Shown piece after piece: positions 10,767 to 22,539 of a stretch of DNA of 64,000 nucleotides; positions within the stretch are counted from its first letter, which is position 1, and each line of letters starts with the position of its first letter. The translations under genes and the position numbers were made by a program. Origin of the DNA: Siphonodentalium dalli (taxonomy: Eukaryota; Mollusca; Scaphopoda; Gadilida; Siphonodentaliidae). The stretch is taken from the NCBI GenBank assembly GCA_032622095.1, contig CP136062.1, positions 8,335,710 to 8,399,709 on the forward strand. The letters run 5' to 3'. Below the pieces are notes generated by a model. The model had not been told where the DNA came from. It ran no database searches and saw only the letters and a list, made by a program, of their open reading frames with translations.

Positions 10767-10814
10767 AAAAACCATACTTATTTTACAACCATACTTATAT
10801 TTTAGAACACCGGC
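10767..10814 (-). repeat. 48-bp inverted repeat, right copy
   Basis: This is the exact reverse complement of 6196-6243. Together the two copies bracket the AAGTATGG repeat, both MITEs, the TAATTA array and the LINE relic. Confidence 0.8.
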
Positions 10815-11217
10815 ATCGGCGTCGACAAACACTTTATATACACCGATTTCTCCACTACAAGGTCAAGGCCCCACATGGCACGAAATTGAAAAATCAACGA
10901 GTGATTGATCTGTGTTTCATGTAATTTGCAACAATGAATGTTGTTTTGAGGATTGTATGGATTATTGTGTACCACAGATACACGAAGACTAGGCAATTCA
11001 ATGTTAGGTGCATTCAATTTCATGACATCATGTGTAAACTGTGTTTGTGACATGATTATTGCACTTTTACTTTCGACAGGAGCTTGGAGGCATTGTTGAA
11101 TTTGTTCTCTAATCATCAAAGGTTGCACAGGTATTTGCTTATCATTAATTTAATCATTTGATTTAGGACTGAAAAAGAATTGTTTCTGTTTTCAAATTGA
11201 AAAGATCAATCGTACTG
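10815..11217. other. Intergenic, no gene seen
   Basis: Minus-strand open frames here (up to 108 codons) show no recognisable domain or codon bias that I could judge. Confidence 0.45.
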
Positions 11218-11602
11218 CCCTGCTGGACAAAACAAGTGTCCATTGGCACCGCGGTGTGTTTGGCGTTCGGCGGCGGTGTCAGAGTTTGTATAACTGCAGT
11301 TGAGCACCGCGGCCAAGCGGCAAGTACACCATGGCCGACCGTCAAGTACACATGTACACCATGGCCGAAAAGTAACTACAATGGGGCCGAATGGCATGTA
11401 CACCGTGGTTAGATTTCTGGTTTATATTGTCTTTTTTCAGTTTAATGAATGCACACAGCGGCAACTACACCATGGTCGAATGGCAAATACACCGCGGCCC
11501 AACTGTAGTTAGCTGGTGGAGCCGCTGTGCAGTTGCATTTCAGCCGCAGTGGCAATGCTAAGCGCACCGTGGTTAAGTGGACACTTGTTTTGCCGAGCAG
11601 GG
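11218..11602. mobile_element. About 385-bp MITE, copy 1 (CCCTGCTGGACAAAACAAG ends)
   Basis: The 25-bp terminal inverted repeats read CCCTGCTGGACAAAACAAG... and ...CTTGTTTTGCCGAGCAGGG. The interior is GC-rich, with repeated CCATGGCCGA and CACCGCGGCC phrases, and has no conserved protein. It matches 13,809-14,205 along its length. Flanks are GTACTG on the left and TAGTAC on the right, so a TA duplication is not clean here. Confidence 0.85.
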
Positions 11603-12574
11603 TAGTACATGTGTATTCAGTTCAAATTCATACAGATATCTTTCAGACTTTCATGTTTACAAAATGTAGGCGCGCATAGTCCCGCTCGCTGGGTTTTGGC
11701 CAGCCGCGCGGTTTCTATCAAGATAAAATAAACAGCGGAAATACATTCATAAATGTTGCGTAAATTGAATTAGTTTACTCACGATGGATGTCCATTGAAA
11801 CTCTTTGATTGTTTAACACTGCTTAATCCACTATCCATTAGCACAAGTGAATGTTACACACTGTGTTTTCATATTGTACATGCTCCTACCCCGGTATATT
11901 AATTGTAATTCATAATTATTAATAAGGAATTAATTTAATACTCCGATTCAATGCTGACGAAATAAATACGGTAACATCTCCCGGCCACGTGGTCTCGCTT
12001 TGATTTTCCAGGAATTTATGTGACGTTATAAGCCATACATAGAAATCGTTCAAATGTATTTTTAGCTTCGAATCATTCAGTCTCAGACAGATAGTGCATT
12101 TGACACTTCACATCGTGTGACGTCAAAAAACTTAAACTGCCAATCATCGTGGCACGAGGGATCACCTTTTGATGAATGCCGACAATGAATGTTGGTTTTG
12201 GAGAATTCATTTGATATTTTGCTACAACATTCAAGCTGTTTCTTTATTCTTGTACGCTCTCCGTATTTGGCTAGGCGCGCAATTGATCGCTCACTGGTTT
12301 TCAATTTTAGCCGCGCGATGGTGCGCAAGAGCGATCGCGAGCCTCAAAAATTAAAGTCTGATCTTTCTGTTGATTCCAACGTTAACACTATTACTTAATA
12401 TTTTTACCACTTTAGAGGGCGTTCTTTATTAGATGAACATTATTTTACCCACACGTCATGATTCCATGATTTTAAGGTGAAGTTGAACAGAAGCGAGCGC
12501 TAAGCTTTGTTTTCATTAAAGCATGCTCACACCAGGACGGTGTGGTAATAATAGTAATAGCATGATTTTGTCGG
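11603..12574. other. Intergenic, no gene seen
   Basis: Mixed AT-rich sequence without recognisable features. Short open frames at 12.1-12.4 kb lie on both strands and resemble nothing known to me. Confidence 0.5.
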
Positions 12575-12676
12575 GCACCTTGGTTTCTTTACAGCCCTCC
12601 AGGAATGATTAACTCCGTCTCGGGTCTATAAATAGGCCCTCGGGCTGTTAATCATTCCTGTCGGGTCCAGGTGCTA
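12575..12676. repeat. Short inverted repeat
   Basis: GGAATGATTAAC near 12,602 pairs with GTTAATCATTCC near 12,647, and outer GCACCT and AGGTGC also pair. The arms are interrupted by mismatches, and the loop is about 33 bp. This is probably a decayed foldback element. Confidence 0.5.
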
Positions 12677-12757
12677 CCACGGCCGAGTACTAGTAACTTT
12701 ATAACCCTGTGGCGACTGCAGTAGCGTTCTTTAATGTGCACACACCAAGGCGGAATA

Positions 12758-13390
12758 CAGGAGAAGTCGGCCCCGTACGAAGTCGGCCCAGCTATTAACA
12801 TCAGTTAGTGACATGTTTACTCAATTGAGTAACATACATGTATATCAGGTGTCACGGAAACCTTGTTCAACACTACATTGTATATGACTTAGTGTTGATC
12901 TTTATCGGCGTTTCGCTGACTGCTTCCATGTGGAAATCCCTCTGGCGCGACGCCCATTATAATTATGACAGGACATTGTTTAGGTCTATAGATTAATTGG
13001 CTGACTAAGTTTGAAGGTTCGTATCTGGTCTAATACCATGTCTTGTATATATGGCTATTTTTCCGGTACAGATTTAAATTTCCGTTTAACGAACCCTATC
13101 GACATATCTGCGTAAAGCCATGACAGTGCGCGATAAGAAAATGGATTGCCAGGAGGTGATATTATCCTCCTTGACACCATGTGACCAAAACATGGTCACA
13201 TAAAATGGAATGCTACGAGGTGATGTAATCCCTTATGACACCGTGTGGCGAAATGTCGGTCTCATCTTATTGTGCCACAGGCATTAACAAGCAGTAAAAT
13301 AATAATGGGGCCGACTTTTCTTGACCAATCTTTAATTTACCCGGGCCGACTTCTCTTGTGGCCGACCTTGTTTTGGGCTGACTTCTCCAG
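12758..13390. mobile_element. About 633-bp MITE with AGAAGTCGGCCC-type ends
   Basis: The left end CAGGAGAAGTCGGCCCC pairs with the right end GGGCTGACTTCTCCAG. ATA is present on both sides (12755-12757 and 13391-13393), a possible 3-bp target duplication. Subterminal 'gccgacttctc' motifs recur near the right end. Inside, 13,140-13,260 holds two diverged copies of a roughly 65-bp 'aggtgat...gacaccatgtg' unit. I found no coding frame. Confidence 0.65.
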
Positions 13391-13689
13391 ATACCCCGAG
13401 GCATGTACACAGGTTAGCCATTAATAGTAGAAGCGTTGCTTGATCAAAAGCGAACATCATATGAAGATTAGCTATGTACTAGTAAGCACCACCATCACAC
13501 TAAATAGAGGTAATCCCTCCACCCGTCGATACTAATGATATCAGATTAACTGCATCTTAATGGAGGTGTTAACTTTTGCGAAACCATATAAAACACAACT
13601 AATATAATTCCATTGTAATAATTTCCGAAAATGAATGGTATTGATTGACCGATATTTTTTAACTTCATTAATAAGGAATTAAAAAGTGA

Positions 13690-13782
13690 CTTGCCAAAAC
13701 TTTTGCCAAATGAAAATATTTTTTGCCAACTGTGAATTATTTTTGCCATTGGCAAATTTGGCAAGTGGCAGAGCGAACCCTG
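13690..13782 (-). mobile_element. hAT-like terminal fragment (CAGGGTTCG end)
   Basis: On the minus strand this begins CAGGGTTCGCTCTGCCACTT and continues with repeated TTTGCCAA/TTGGCAA half-sites, as in subterminal regions of hAT-type elements. It ends precisely where 163-bp repeat sequence begins (13,783). The partner end and target duplication were not found. Confidence 0.4.
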
Positions 13783-13808
13783 GTCATGAATGTTGACATT
13801 GACATGTA

Positions 13809-14205
13809 CCCTGCTGGACAAAACAAGTGTCCATTGGCACCACGGTGTATTTGCCATTCGGGTGCAGTGTCAGAGTTTGTAACTGCAGTTGATCGCCGCG
13901 GCCGAGCGGCAAGTACATGTACACCGCGGCCGAACAACAAGTACACATGTACACCATGGCCAAAAAGCAACTACAACGGGGCCGAATGGTATGTACACCG
14001 TGGTTAGATTTCTGGTTTGTATTGTCTTTTTTCAGTTTGATGAATGTACACAGCGGCAACTACATTTGTACACCATGGCCGAATGGCAAATAAACCAATG
14101 CCCAACTGTAGTTAGCCAGTGGAGCCGCGGTGTAGTTGCATTTCGGCCGCGGTGGCAATGCTAAGCGCACCGTGGTTAAGTGGACACTTGTTTTTCCCAG
14201 CAGGG
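13809..14205. mobile_element. About 397-bp MITE, copy 2, inserted in a 163-bp unit with TA duplication
   Basis: This is the same family as 11,218-11,602, with the same 25-bp inverted ends. It splits the conserved unit phrase GACATGTAGATGGGA: 'gacatgTA' precedes it and 'TAgatggga' follows. The insertion site and the 2-bp TA duplication are therefore explicit. A TA duplication fits Tc1/mariner-like mobilisation, although the ends alone do not settle the superfamily. Confidence 0.88.
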
Positions 14206-14334
14206 TAGATGGGAACGAATCATTTTGGGATCTTTCGATCGAAAAACATCTTGGCGGCCATCTTGGATTTCAAGGTTGTGCCTTTAGTCTGATCTTCATG
14301 AAATTTGTCATGGATGTTAATATTGACATGTAGA

Positions 14335-17300
14335 TGGGAAACGAGTCATTTTTGGGTTGTTCGACCAAAAAAAATGGCCGCCAGCAGCCATCTTGGATTT
14401 TACTCTTTGCATGACTAAATTCTTTGGTGCAGGCTACAGGTCGTACCTTTGGTCTGATCTTTATGAAATTTGTCATAAATGTTGACATTGACATGTAGAT
14501 GGGAACGAGTCATTTTGGGGTCATTCGCCAAAAAACATCGCCGCTGGTGGCCATCTTGGATTTCAAAATTAAATCCATTGGCGCGTTCTACAGGTCGTAC
14601 TGTTTGTCTGATCATCATGAAATTTGTCATGGATGTTAATATTGACATGTAGATGGGAACGAGTCATTTTGGGGTTGTTCGACCAAAAAACATGGCCGCC
14701 AGCAGCCATCTTGGATTTTACTCTTTGCATGACTAAATTCTTTGGTGCAGGCTACAGGTTGTAGCTTTAGTTGGATCTTCATGAAATTTGTCATGGGTGT
14801 TAACAATGACATGCAGATGGGAACGAGTCATTTTGGGGTCATTCGGCCAAAAAACATGGCCGCCAGCAGCCATCTTGGGTTTTACTCTTTGCATGAGTAA
14901 ATCCTTTGGCACGGGCTACATGTCGTACCTTTTGTCTGATCTTCATGAAATTTGTCATGAATGTTGACATTGACATGTAGATGGGGAATGAGTCATTTTG
15001 GGGTCATTTGGCTAAAAAACATGGCCGCTGGCAGCCATCTTTGATTTCAAAATTAAATAGATTGGCGCGGTCTACAGGTCGTACTGTTCGTCTGATTATC
15101 ATGAAATTTGTCATGGATGTTAATAATGACAGGCAGATGGGAACGAGTCATTTTGGGGTAGTTTGGCCAAAAAACATGGCGTCATGAGCATCTTGGATTT
15201 TAATCTTTGCATGACTAAATCCTTGGCGCGGGCTACAGGTCGTAGCTTTGGTCGGATCTTCATGAAATTTGTCATGGCTGTTGATCTTGACATGTAAATG
15301 GGAACGAGTCCTTTTGGGGTCATTCGGTCAAAAGACATGGCCGCCAGCAGCCATCTTGGATTTTACTCTTTGCATGACTAAATCCTTTGGCACAGGCTAC
15401 AGGTACTAACTTTGGTCAGATTATTATGAAATTTGTCATGAATGTTGACATTGACATGTAGATGGGAATGAGTCATTTTGGGGTAATTTGGCCAAAAAAC
15501 ATGGCGGCTGGCAGCCATCTTTGATTTCAAAATTAAATAGATTGGCGCGGTCTACAGGTCGTACTGTTCGTCTGATTATCATGAAATTTGTCATAGATGT
15601 TAATATTGACATGTAGATGGCAACGAGTTATTTTGGGGTCGTTAGGCCAAAAAATATGGCCACCAGTAGCCATCTTGGATTTTACTCTTTGCATGACTAA
15701 ATCCTTCGGCGCGGGCTACAGGTCGTAGCTTTGGTCGGATCTTCATGAAATTTGTCATGGCTGTTGACCTTGACATGTAAATGGGAACGCGTCCTTTTGG
15801 GGTCATTCGGTCAAAAGACATGGCCGCCAGCAGCCATCTTGGATTTTACTCTTTGCATGACTAAATCCTTTGGCACAGGCTACAGGTCCAAACTTTGGTC
15901 AGATTATTATGAAATTTGTCATGAATGTTGACATTGACATGTAGATGGGAATGAGTCATTTTGGGGTAATTTGGCCAAAAAAACATGGCCGCTGGCAGCC
16001 ATCTTTGATTTCAAAATTAAATCGATTGGCGCGGTCTTCATGTCGTACTGTTCGTCTGATTATCATGAAATTTGTCATGGATGTTAATAATGACAGGCTG
16101 ATGGGAATGAGTCATTTTGGGGTAGTTCGACCAAAAAACATGGCCGTCATGAGCATCTTGGATTTTACTCTTTTCATGACTAAATCCTTCGGCACAGGCC
16201 CTAGGTCGTACTAGTACCTTTGGTCAGATCATTATGATATTTGTCATGGCTATTGACATGTACAATGTAGATGGGAACGAGTCATTTTGGGGTCGTTTGA
16301 CCAAAAAACATGGCCGTCAGTGGTCATCTTGGATTTCAAAATTCAATCCATTAGCACGGGCCACAGGTCATATCTTTTGTCGGATCATTATTAGCTCAAC
16401 TTACATGTACTTTGTAAGTTTGAGCTATTGCCATGGTTTGGCGTCCGTCGTCCGTGTGTGCGTGTGTCCCTCAACAATTTCCTTTGGCGCGGGCTACAGG
16501 TTGTACCTTTGGTCTGATCTTTATGAAATTTGTCACGAATGTTGACCTTGACATGTAGATGGGAACGAATGTCCGCTGGTGGCCATCTTGGATTTCAAAA
16601 TTCAATCCATTGGCGCGGGCTACAGGTCGTGCTGTTCGTCTTATCATGAAATTTGTCATGGATGTTAATATTGACATGTAGATGGGAACGAGTGATTTTG
16701 GGGTCGTTCAGCCAAAAATCATGGCCGCCAGCAGCCATCTTGGATTTTACTCTTTGCATGACTAAATTCTTTGTCGCGGGCTACAGGTTGTAGCTTTGGT
16801 CAGAACTTCATGAAATTTGTCATGGATGTTAACAATGACATGTAGATGGGAACGAGTGATTTTGGGGTCGTTCGGCCAAAAAACATGGATTTTACTCTTT
16901 GCATGACTAAATCCTTTGGCGCGGGCTACAGGTCGTACCTTTTGTTTGATCTTTATTAAATTTGTCATGAATGTTGATATTGACATGTAGATGGGAACGA
17001 GTCATTTTGGGGTCATCTGGCCAAAAAATATGGCTGCTGGCGGCTATCTTGGATTTCAAAATTCAATCCAATGGCGCGGGCTACAGGTCGTACTGTTCGT
17101 CTGATAATCATGAAATTTGTCATGGATGTTAATATTGACATGTACAAATGTAGATGGCAACGAGTGATTTTGGGGTCGTTCAGCCAAAACACATGGCCGC
17201 CAGCAGCCATCTTGGATTTTACTCTTTGCATGACTAAATTCTTTGGCGCGGGCTACAGGTTGTAGCTTTGGTCAGAACTTCATGAAATTTGTCATGGATG

Positions 17301-17561
17301 TTAACAATGACATGTAGATGGGAACGAGTGATTTTGGGGTCGTTCGGTCAAAAAACATGGCCGCCAGCAGCCATCTTGGATTTTACTCTTTGCATGACTA
17401 AATCCTTTGGCGCGGGCTACAGGTCTTACCTTTGGTCTGATCTTTATGAAATTTGTTATGAATGTTGATATTGACATGTAGATGGGAATGAGTCATTTTG
17501 GGGTCATACGACCAAAAAACACGGCCACTGGCGGCCATCTTGGATTTCAAAATTAAATCCA
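14335..17561 (+). repeat. Segmental duplication within the 163-bp array, copy A
   Basis: This matches copy B (17,637-20,368) with near identity. The offset is 3,302 bp up to about 15,300 and about 2,807-2,813 bp afterwards. Copy A carries one additional 489-bp trimer (about 15,300-16,277 holds two nearly identical trimers). Confidence 0.9.
16387..16475 (+). repeat. AGCTCAAC head segment within the array (copy A)
   Basis: AGCTCAAC...GTTTGAGCT can fold. It is followed by 'gccatggtttgg', 'cgtccgtcgtccgtgtgtg' and 'tcaacaatttcctttgg', then normal units. The layout parallels the AGCTCACC head at 3268 and the far end of the inverted copy near 63,480-63,515. It has a 6-bp difference from the copy at 19,200 ('acatgt' extra). 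Confidence 0.75.
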
Positions 17562-17636
17562 TTGGCGCGTTCTACAGGTCGTACTGTTTGTCTGATCATC
17601 ATGAAATTTGTCATGGATGTTAATATTGACATGTAG

Positions 17637-20368
17637 ATGGGAACGAGTCATTTTGGGGTTGTTCGACCAAAAAAAATGGCCGCCAGCAGCCATCTTGGAT
17701 TTTACTCTTTGCATGACTAAATTCTTTGGTGCAGGCTACAGGTCGTACCTTTGGTCTGATCTTTATGAAATTTGTCATAAATGTTGACATTGACATGTAG
17801 ATGGGAACGAGTCATTTTGGGGTCATTCGCCAAAAAACATCGCCGCTGGTGGCCATCTTGGATTTCAAAATTAAATCCATTGGCGCGTTCTACAGGTCGT
17901 ACTGTTTGTCTGATCATCATGAAATTTGTCATGGATGTTAAGATTGACATGTAGATGGGAACGAGTCATTTTGGGGTTGTTCGACCAAAAAACATGGCCA
18001 CCAGCAGCCATCTTGGATTTTACTCTTTGCATGACTAAATTCTTTGGTGCAGGCTACAGGTTGTAGCTTTAGTTGGATCTTCATGAAATTTGTCATGGGT
18101 GTTAACAATGACATGCAGATGGGAACGAGTCATTTTGGGGTCATTCGGCCAAAAAACATGGCCGCCAGCAGCCATCTTGGGTTTTACTCTTTGCATGACT
18201 AAATCCTTTGGCACGGGCTACATGTCGTACCTTTTGTCTGATCTTCATGAAATTTGTCATGAATGTTGACATTGACATGTAGATGGGGAATGAGTCATTT
18301 TGGGGTCATTTGGCTAAAAAACATGGCCGCTGGCAGCCATCTTTAATTTCAAAATTAAATAGATTGGCGCGGTCTACAGGTCGTACTGTTCGTCTGATTA
18401 TCATGAAATTTGTCATGGATGTTAATAATGACAGGCAGATGGGAACGAGTCATTTTGGGGTAGTTTGGCCAAAAAACATGGCGTCATGAGCATCTTGGAT
18501 TTTAATCTTTGCATGACTAAATCCTTGGCGCGGGCTACAGGTCGTAGCTTTGGTTGGATCTTCATGAAATTTGTCATGGCTGTTGACCTTGACATGTAAA
18601 TGGGAACGAGTCCTTTTGGGGGTCATTCGGTCAAAAGACATGGCCGCCAGCAGCCATCTTGGATTTTACTCTTTGCATGACTAAATCCTTTGGCACAGGC
18701 TACAGGTCCAAACTTTGGTCAGATTATTATGAAATTTGTCATGAATGTTGACATTGACATGTAGATGGGAATGAGTCATTTTGGGGTAATTTGGCCAAAA
18801 AACATGGCCGCTGGCAGCCATCTTTGATTTCAAAATTAAATCGATTGGCGCGGTCTTCATGTCGTACTGTTCGTCTGATTATCATGAAATTTGTCATGGA
18901 TGTTAATAATGACAGGCTGATGGGAATGAGTCATTTTGGGGTAGTTCGACCAAAAAACATGGCCGTCATGAGCATCTTGGATTTTACTCTTTTCATGACT
19001 AAATCCTTCGGCACAGGCCCTAGGTCGTACCTTTGGTCAGATCATTATGATATTTGTCATGGCTATTGACATGTACAATGTAGATGGGAACGAGTCATTT
19101 TGGGGTCGTTTGACCAAAAAACATGGCCGTCAGTGGTCATCTTGGATTTCAAAATTCAATCCATTAGCACGGGCCACAGGTCATATCTTTTGTCGGATCA
19201 TTATTAGCTCAACTTACTTTGTAAGTTTGAGCTATTGCCATGGTTTGGCGTCTGTCGTCCGTGTGTGCGTGTGTCCCTCAACAATTTCCTTTGGCGCGGG
19301 CTACAGGTTGTACCTTTGGTCTGATCTTTATGAAATTTGTCACGAATGTTGACCTTGACATGTAGATGGGAACGAATGGCCACTGGTGGCCATCTTGGAT
19401 TTCAAAATTCAATCCATTGGCGCGGGCTACAGGTCGTGCTGTTCGTCTTATCATGAAATTTGTCATGGATGTTAATATTGACATGTAGATGGGAACGAGT
19501 GATTTTGGGGTCGTTCAGCCAAAAATCATGGCCGCCAGCAGCCATCTTGGATTTTACTCTTTGCATGACTAAATTCTTTGTCGCGGGCTACAGGTTGTAG
19601 CTTTGGTCAGAACTTCATGAAATTTGTCATGGATGTTAACAATGACATGTAGATGGGAACGAGTGATTTTGGGGTCGTTCGGCCAAAAAACGTGGATTTT
19701 ACTCTTTGCATGACTAAATCCTTTGGCGCGGGCTACAGGTCGTACCTTTGGTCTGATCTTTATTAAATTTGTCATGAATGTTGATATTGACATGTAGATG
19801 GGAACGAGTCATTTTGGGGTCATCTGGCCAAAAAACATGGCTGCTGGCGGCTATCTTGGATTTCAAAATTCAATCCAATGGCGCGGGCTACAGGTCGTAC
19901 TGTTCGTCTGATAATCATGAAATTTGTCATGGATGTTAATATTGACATGTACAAATGTAGATGGCAACGAGTGATTTTGGGGTCGTTCAGCCAAAACACA
20001 TGGCCGCCAGCAGCCATCTTGGATTTTACTCTTTGCATGACTAAATTCTTTGGCGCGGGCTACAGGTTGTAGCTTTGGTCAGAACTTCATGAAATTTGTC
20101 ATGGATGTTAACAATGACATGTAGATGGGAACGAGTGATTTTGGGGTCGTTCGGTCAAAAAACATGGCCGCCAGCAGCCATCTTGGATTTTACTCTTTGC
20201 ATGACTAAATCCTTTGGCGCGGGCTACAGGTCTTACCTTTGGTCTGATCTTTATGAAATTTGTTATGAATGTTGATATTGACATGTAGATGGGAATGAGT
20301 CATTTTGGGGTCATACGACCAAAAAACACGGCCACTGGCGGCCATCTTGGATTTCAAAATTCAATCCA
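17637..20368 (+). repeat. Segmental duplication within the 163-bp array, copy B
   Basis: This is the second copy of 14,335-17,561, lacking one 489-bp trimer. The near identity of the two copies implies a recent unequal exchange. Confidence 0.9.
19200..19282 (+). repeat. AGCTCAAC head segment within the array (copy B)
   Basis: It corresponds to 16,387-16,475 and is shorter by the 'acatgt' hexamer. It marks the start of the part that matches the inverted repeat at 61.86-63.51 kb. Confidence 0.75.
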
Positions 20369-20754
20369 TTGGCACGGGCTACAGGTCGTACTGTTCGTCT
20401 GATCATCATGATATTTATCATGGATGTTAATATTAACATGTAGATGGGAACGAGTGTTTTTGGGGTCATTTGTCTAAAAAACATGTCCACCAGCAGCCAT
20501 CTTGGATTTTACTCTTTGCATGACTAAATCCATTGGCACAGGCTACAGGTCGTACCTTTGATCAGATCATTATGAGATTTGTAAAGGCTGTAGATGGGAA
20601 CAGTTCATTTTGGGGTAGTTCGGAAAAAAACATGGCTGCCATTGGCCATTTTAGAATTTACTCTTTGCATCAATAAATCCTTTGGCACACCATAATCACC
20701 ACATCCCTGATCCGATCATTATGAAACCTGTCATGAATGTTGATATTGACATGT

Positions 20755-20880
20755 ACATCTAGTCTTACTTAGACATTTCAATTAGCACCTTTCCTATTAC
20801 ATGTACTCCATTTACTGTCAACCATTAAATCATTCCCCTACTAAGTTGAGCTACAGTGTCATTGACACTTTCATTACATT
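20755..20880 (+). repeat. Tail fragment of the 163-bp family inside the array
   Basis: 'cttacttagacatttcaa', 'ccatttactgtcaacc' and 'gtgtcattgacactttca' match the family tail at 21,300-21,400 and the relic tail at 44,470-44,570. A new run of units follows, so a tail lies embedded in the array. Confidence 0.7.
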
Positions 20881-21300
20881 TGTCATGGATGTTAAAATTG
20901 ACATGTAGATGGGAAACGAGTAATTTTGGGGTTATTCGGCCAAAAACATGGCCGCCAGCAGCCATCTTGGATTATACTCTTTGCATGACTAAATTCTTTG
21001 TCAAGGGCTACAAGTCGAATCTTTGGTCCAATCATCATGAGATTTGTCATGGATGTTAACAATTACATGTAGATGTGAAAAGATTCATTTTAAATTCAAC
21101 CAAAAAAACAGCCATCTTGTATTTTACTCTTTACACAACTAAATCCTTTGACACGGGCTACATGTCGTATCTTTTGTCGGATCATCATGAAATTTGTGAG
21201 GGATGTTAACAATGACATGTAAATAGGAAGGAGTCATTTTTGGGTCATTTGCCAAAAAACATGGCTGTCGTGGCCATCTTTGATTTTAATCTTTGCATAA

Positions 21301-21663
21301 CTAGTCCTTTCAACTTTCCACATTCCTAATCGCTCCATTAACTGTAACACATGAAATTATTCCCTTTCCACGTTAGCTACAGTGCCATTGACACTTTGAT
21401 AATTACATTTCAGTCAATTCACATTTTCAGCTGCATATACATGTATATGTAAACCAATTTCATCATTAAAGAAATTGCAAATTCATCGTTGATTCCATCA
21501 TCTCAATATTTCATTAAAGTGAGACTTTATGTTCACACATTGATTCATTCAGGCAACATTTTCTCCATTTCTACACTGTTCATTGCATTGATCGTCTTCA
21601 ATGGGGATAATCTATAATTCTATATGTATATCATCGTTAACTATTAAAGTGACATTTCTCTTC
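21301..21663 (+). repeat. Unique tail of the 163-bp family, left arm of the large inverted repeat
   Basis: This matches the reverse complement of 61,857-62,230 at roughly 93-95% by eye. It ends at the N gap while still matching, so the homology probably runs into missing sequence. Confidence 0.88.
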
Positions 21664-21763
21664 NNNNNNNNNNNNNNNNNNNNNNNNNNNNNNNNNNNNN
21701 NNNNNNNNNNNNNNNNNNNNNNNNNNNNNNNNNNNNNNNNNNNNNNNNNNNNNNNNNNNNNNN
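21664..21763. other. Assembly gap of 100 N
   Basis: Exactly 100 N is the conventional placeholder for a gap of unknown size. It sits at the left edge of the 45-bp satellite, so the true array length and the left junction are unknown. Confidence 0.99.
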
Positions 21764-22539
21764 GTCAGTACATTGAAATGTACATCCTGAATTCCACTAT
21801 TATAGTGGTATAGACCAGTCAGGTACATCCTGAATTCCACTATTATAGTGGTATATAACCAGGTCAGGCACATCCTGAATTCCACTATTATAGTGGTATA
21901 CGACCAGGTCAGGTACATCCTGAATTCCACTATTATAGTGTATATAACCAGGTCAGGTACATCCTGAATTCCACTATTATAGTGGTATATAACCAGGTCA
22001 GGTACTCCTGAATTCCACTATTATAGTGGTATATAACCAGGTCAGTACATCCTGAATTCCACTATATAGTGGTATATAACCAGGTCAGGCACATCCTGAA
22101 TTCCACTATTATAGTGGTATACGACCAGGTCAGCTACATCCTGAATTCCACTATTATAGTGATAATACCAGGTCAGGTACATCCTGAATTCCACTATTAT
22201 AGTGGCATACGACCAGATCAGGTACATCCTGAATTCCACTATTATAGTGGTATATAACCAGGTCAGGCACATCCTGAATTCCACTATATAGTGGTATATA
22301 ACCAGGTCAGGTACATCCTGAATTCCACTATTATAGTGATATATAACCAGGTCAGGTACATCCTGAATTCCACTATTATAGTGGTATACGACCAGGTCAG
22401 GTACATCCTGAATTCCACTATTATAGTGGTATAAACCAGGTCAGGCACATCCTGAATTCCACTATTATAGTGGTATACGACCAGGTCAGGCACATCCTGA
22501 ATTCCACTATTATAGTGGTATAATAACCATGTCAGGTAC

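Larger units (their letters stand above)
13783..21300 (+). repeat. Tandem array of about 163-bp units, organised in about 489-bp trimers
   Basis: Each unit contains 'atgaaatttgtcatg', 'gacatgtagatgggaacgag', 'tcattttggggtc', 'aaaaaacatggccgcc' and 'agccatcttggat'. Two unit types alternate: type A continues 'tttactctttgcatgac' and type B 'ttcaaaattaaatcc'. The prevailing order is B-A-A. Many short open frames arise on both strands, but they are repeat translations broken by stops in every unit. The orientation is called plus because the AGCTCAAC head lies upstream of the units and the unique tail downstream, as in the inverted copy at 61.9-63.5 kb. After 20,400 the units become more decayed. 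Confidence 0.9.

Noticed and set aside
10802-11128. 108-codon minus-strand frame
   Set aside because: It starts inside the 48-bp inverted repeat region, has no recognisable domain and is overlapped by other frames.
14335-20400. Dozens of 62-103-codon frames with MSILTSMTNFM or MGNESFWG starts
   Set aside because: They recur identically in both duplicated copies because they are fragments of the 163-bp unit and are interrupted by stops in each unit.
21301-21663. Right arm (61.86-62.23 kb) as a haplotype duplicate of this segment
   Set aside because: Roughly 5-7% divergence, opposite orientation and different unit numbers argue for separate family members, although misorientation of a contig is not excluded.
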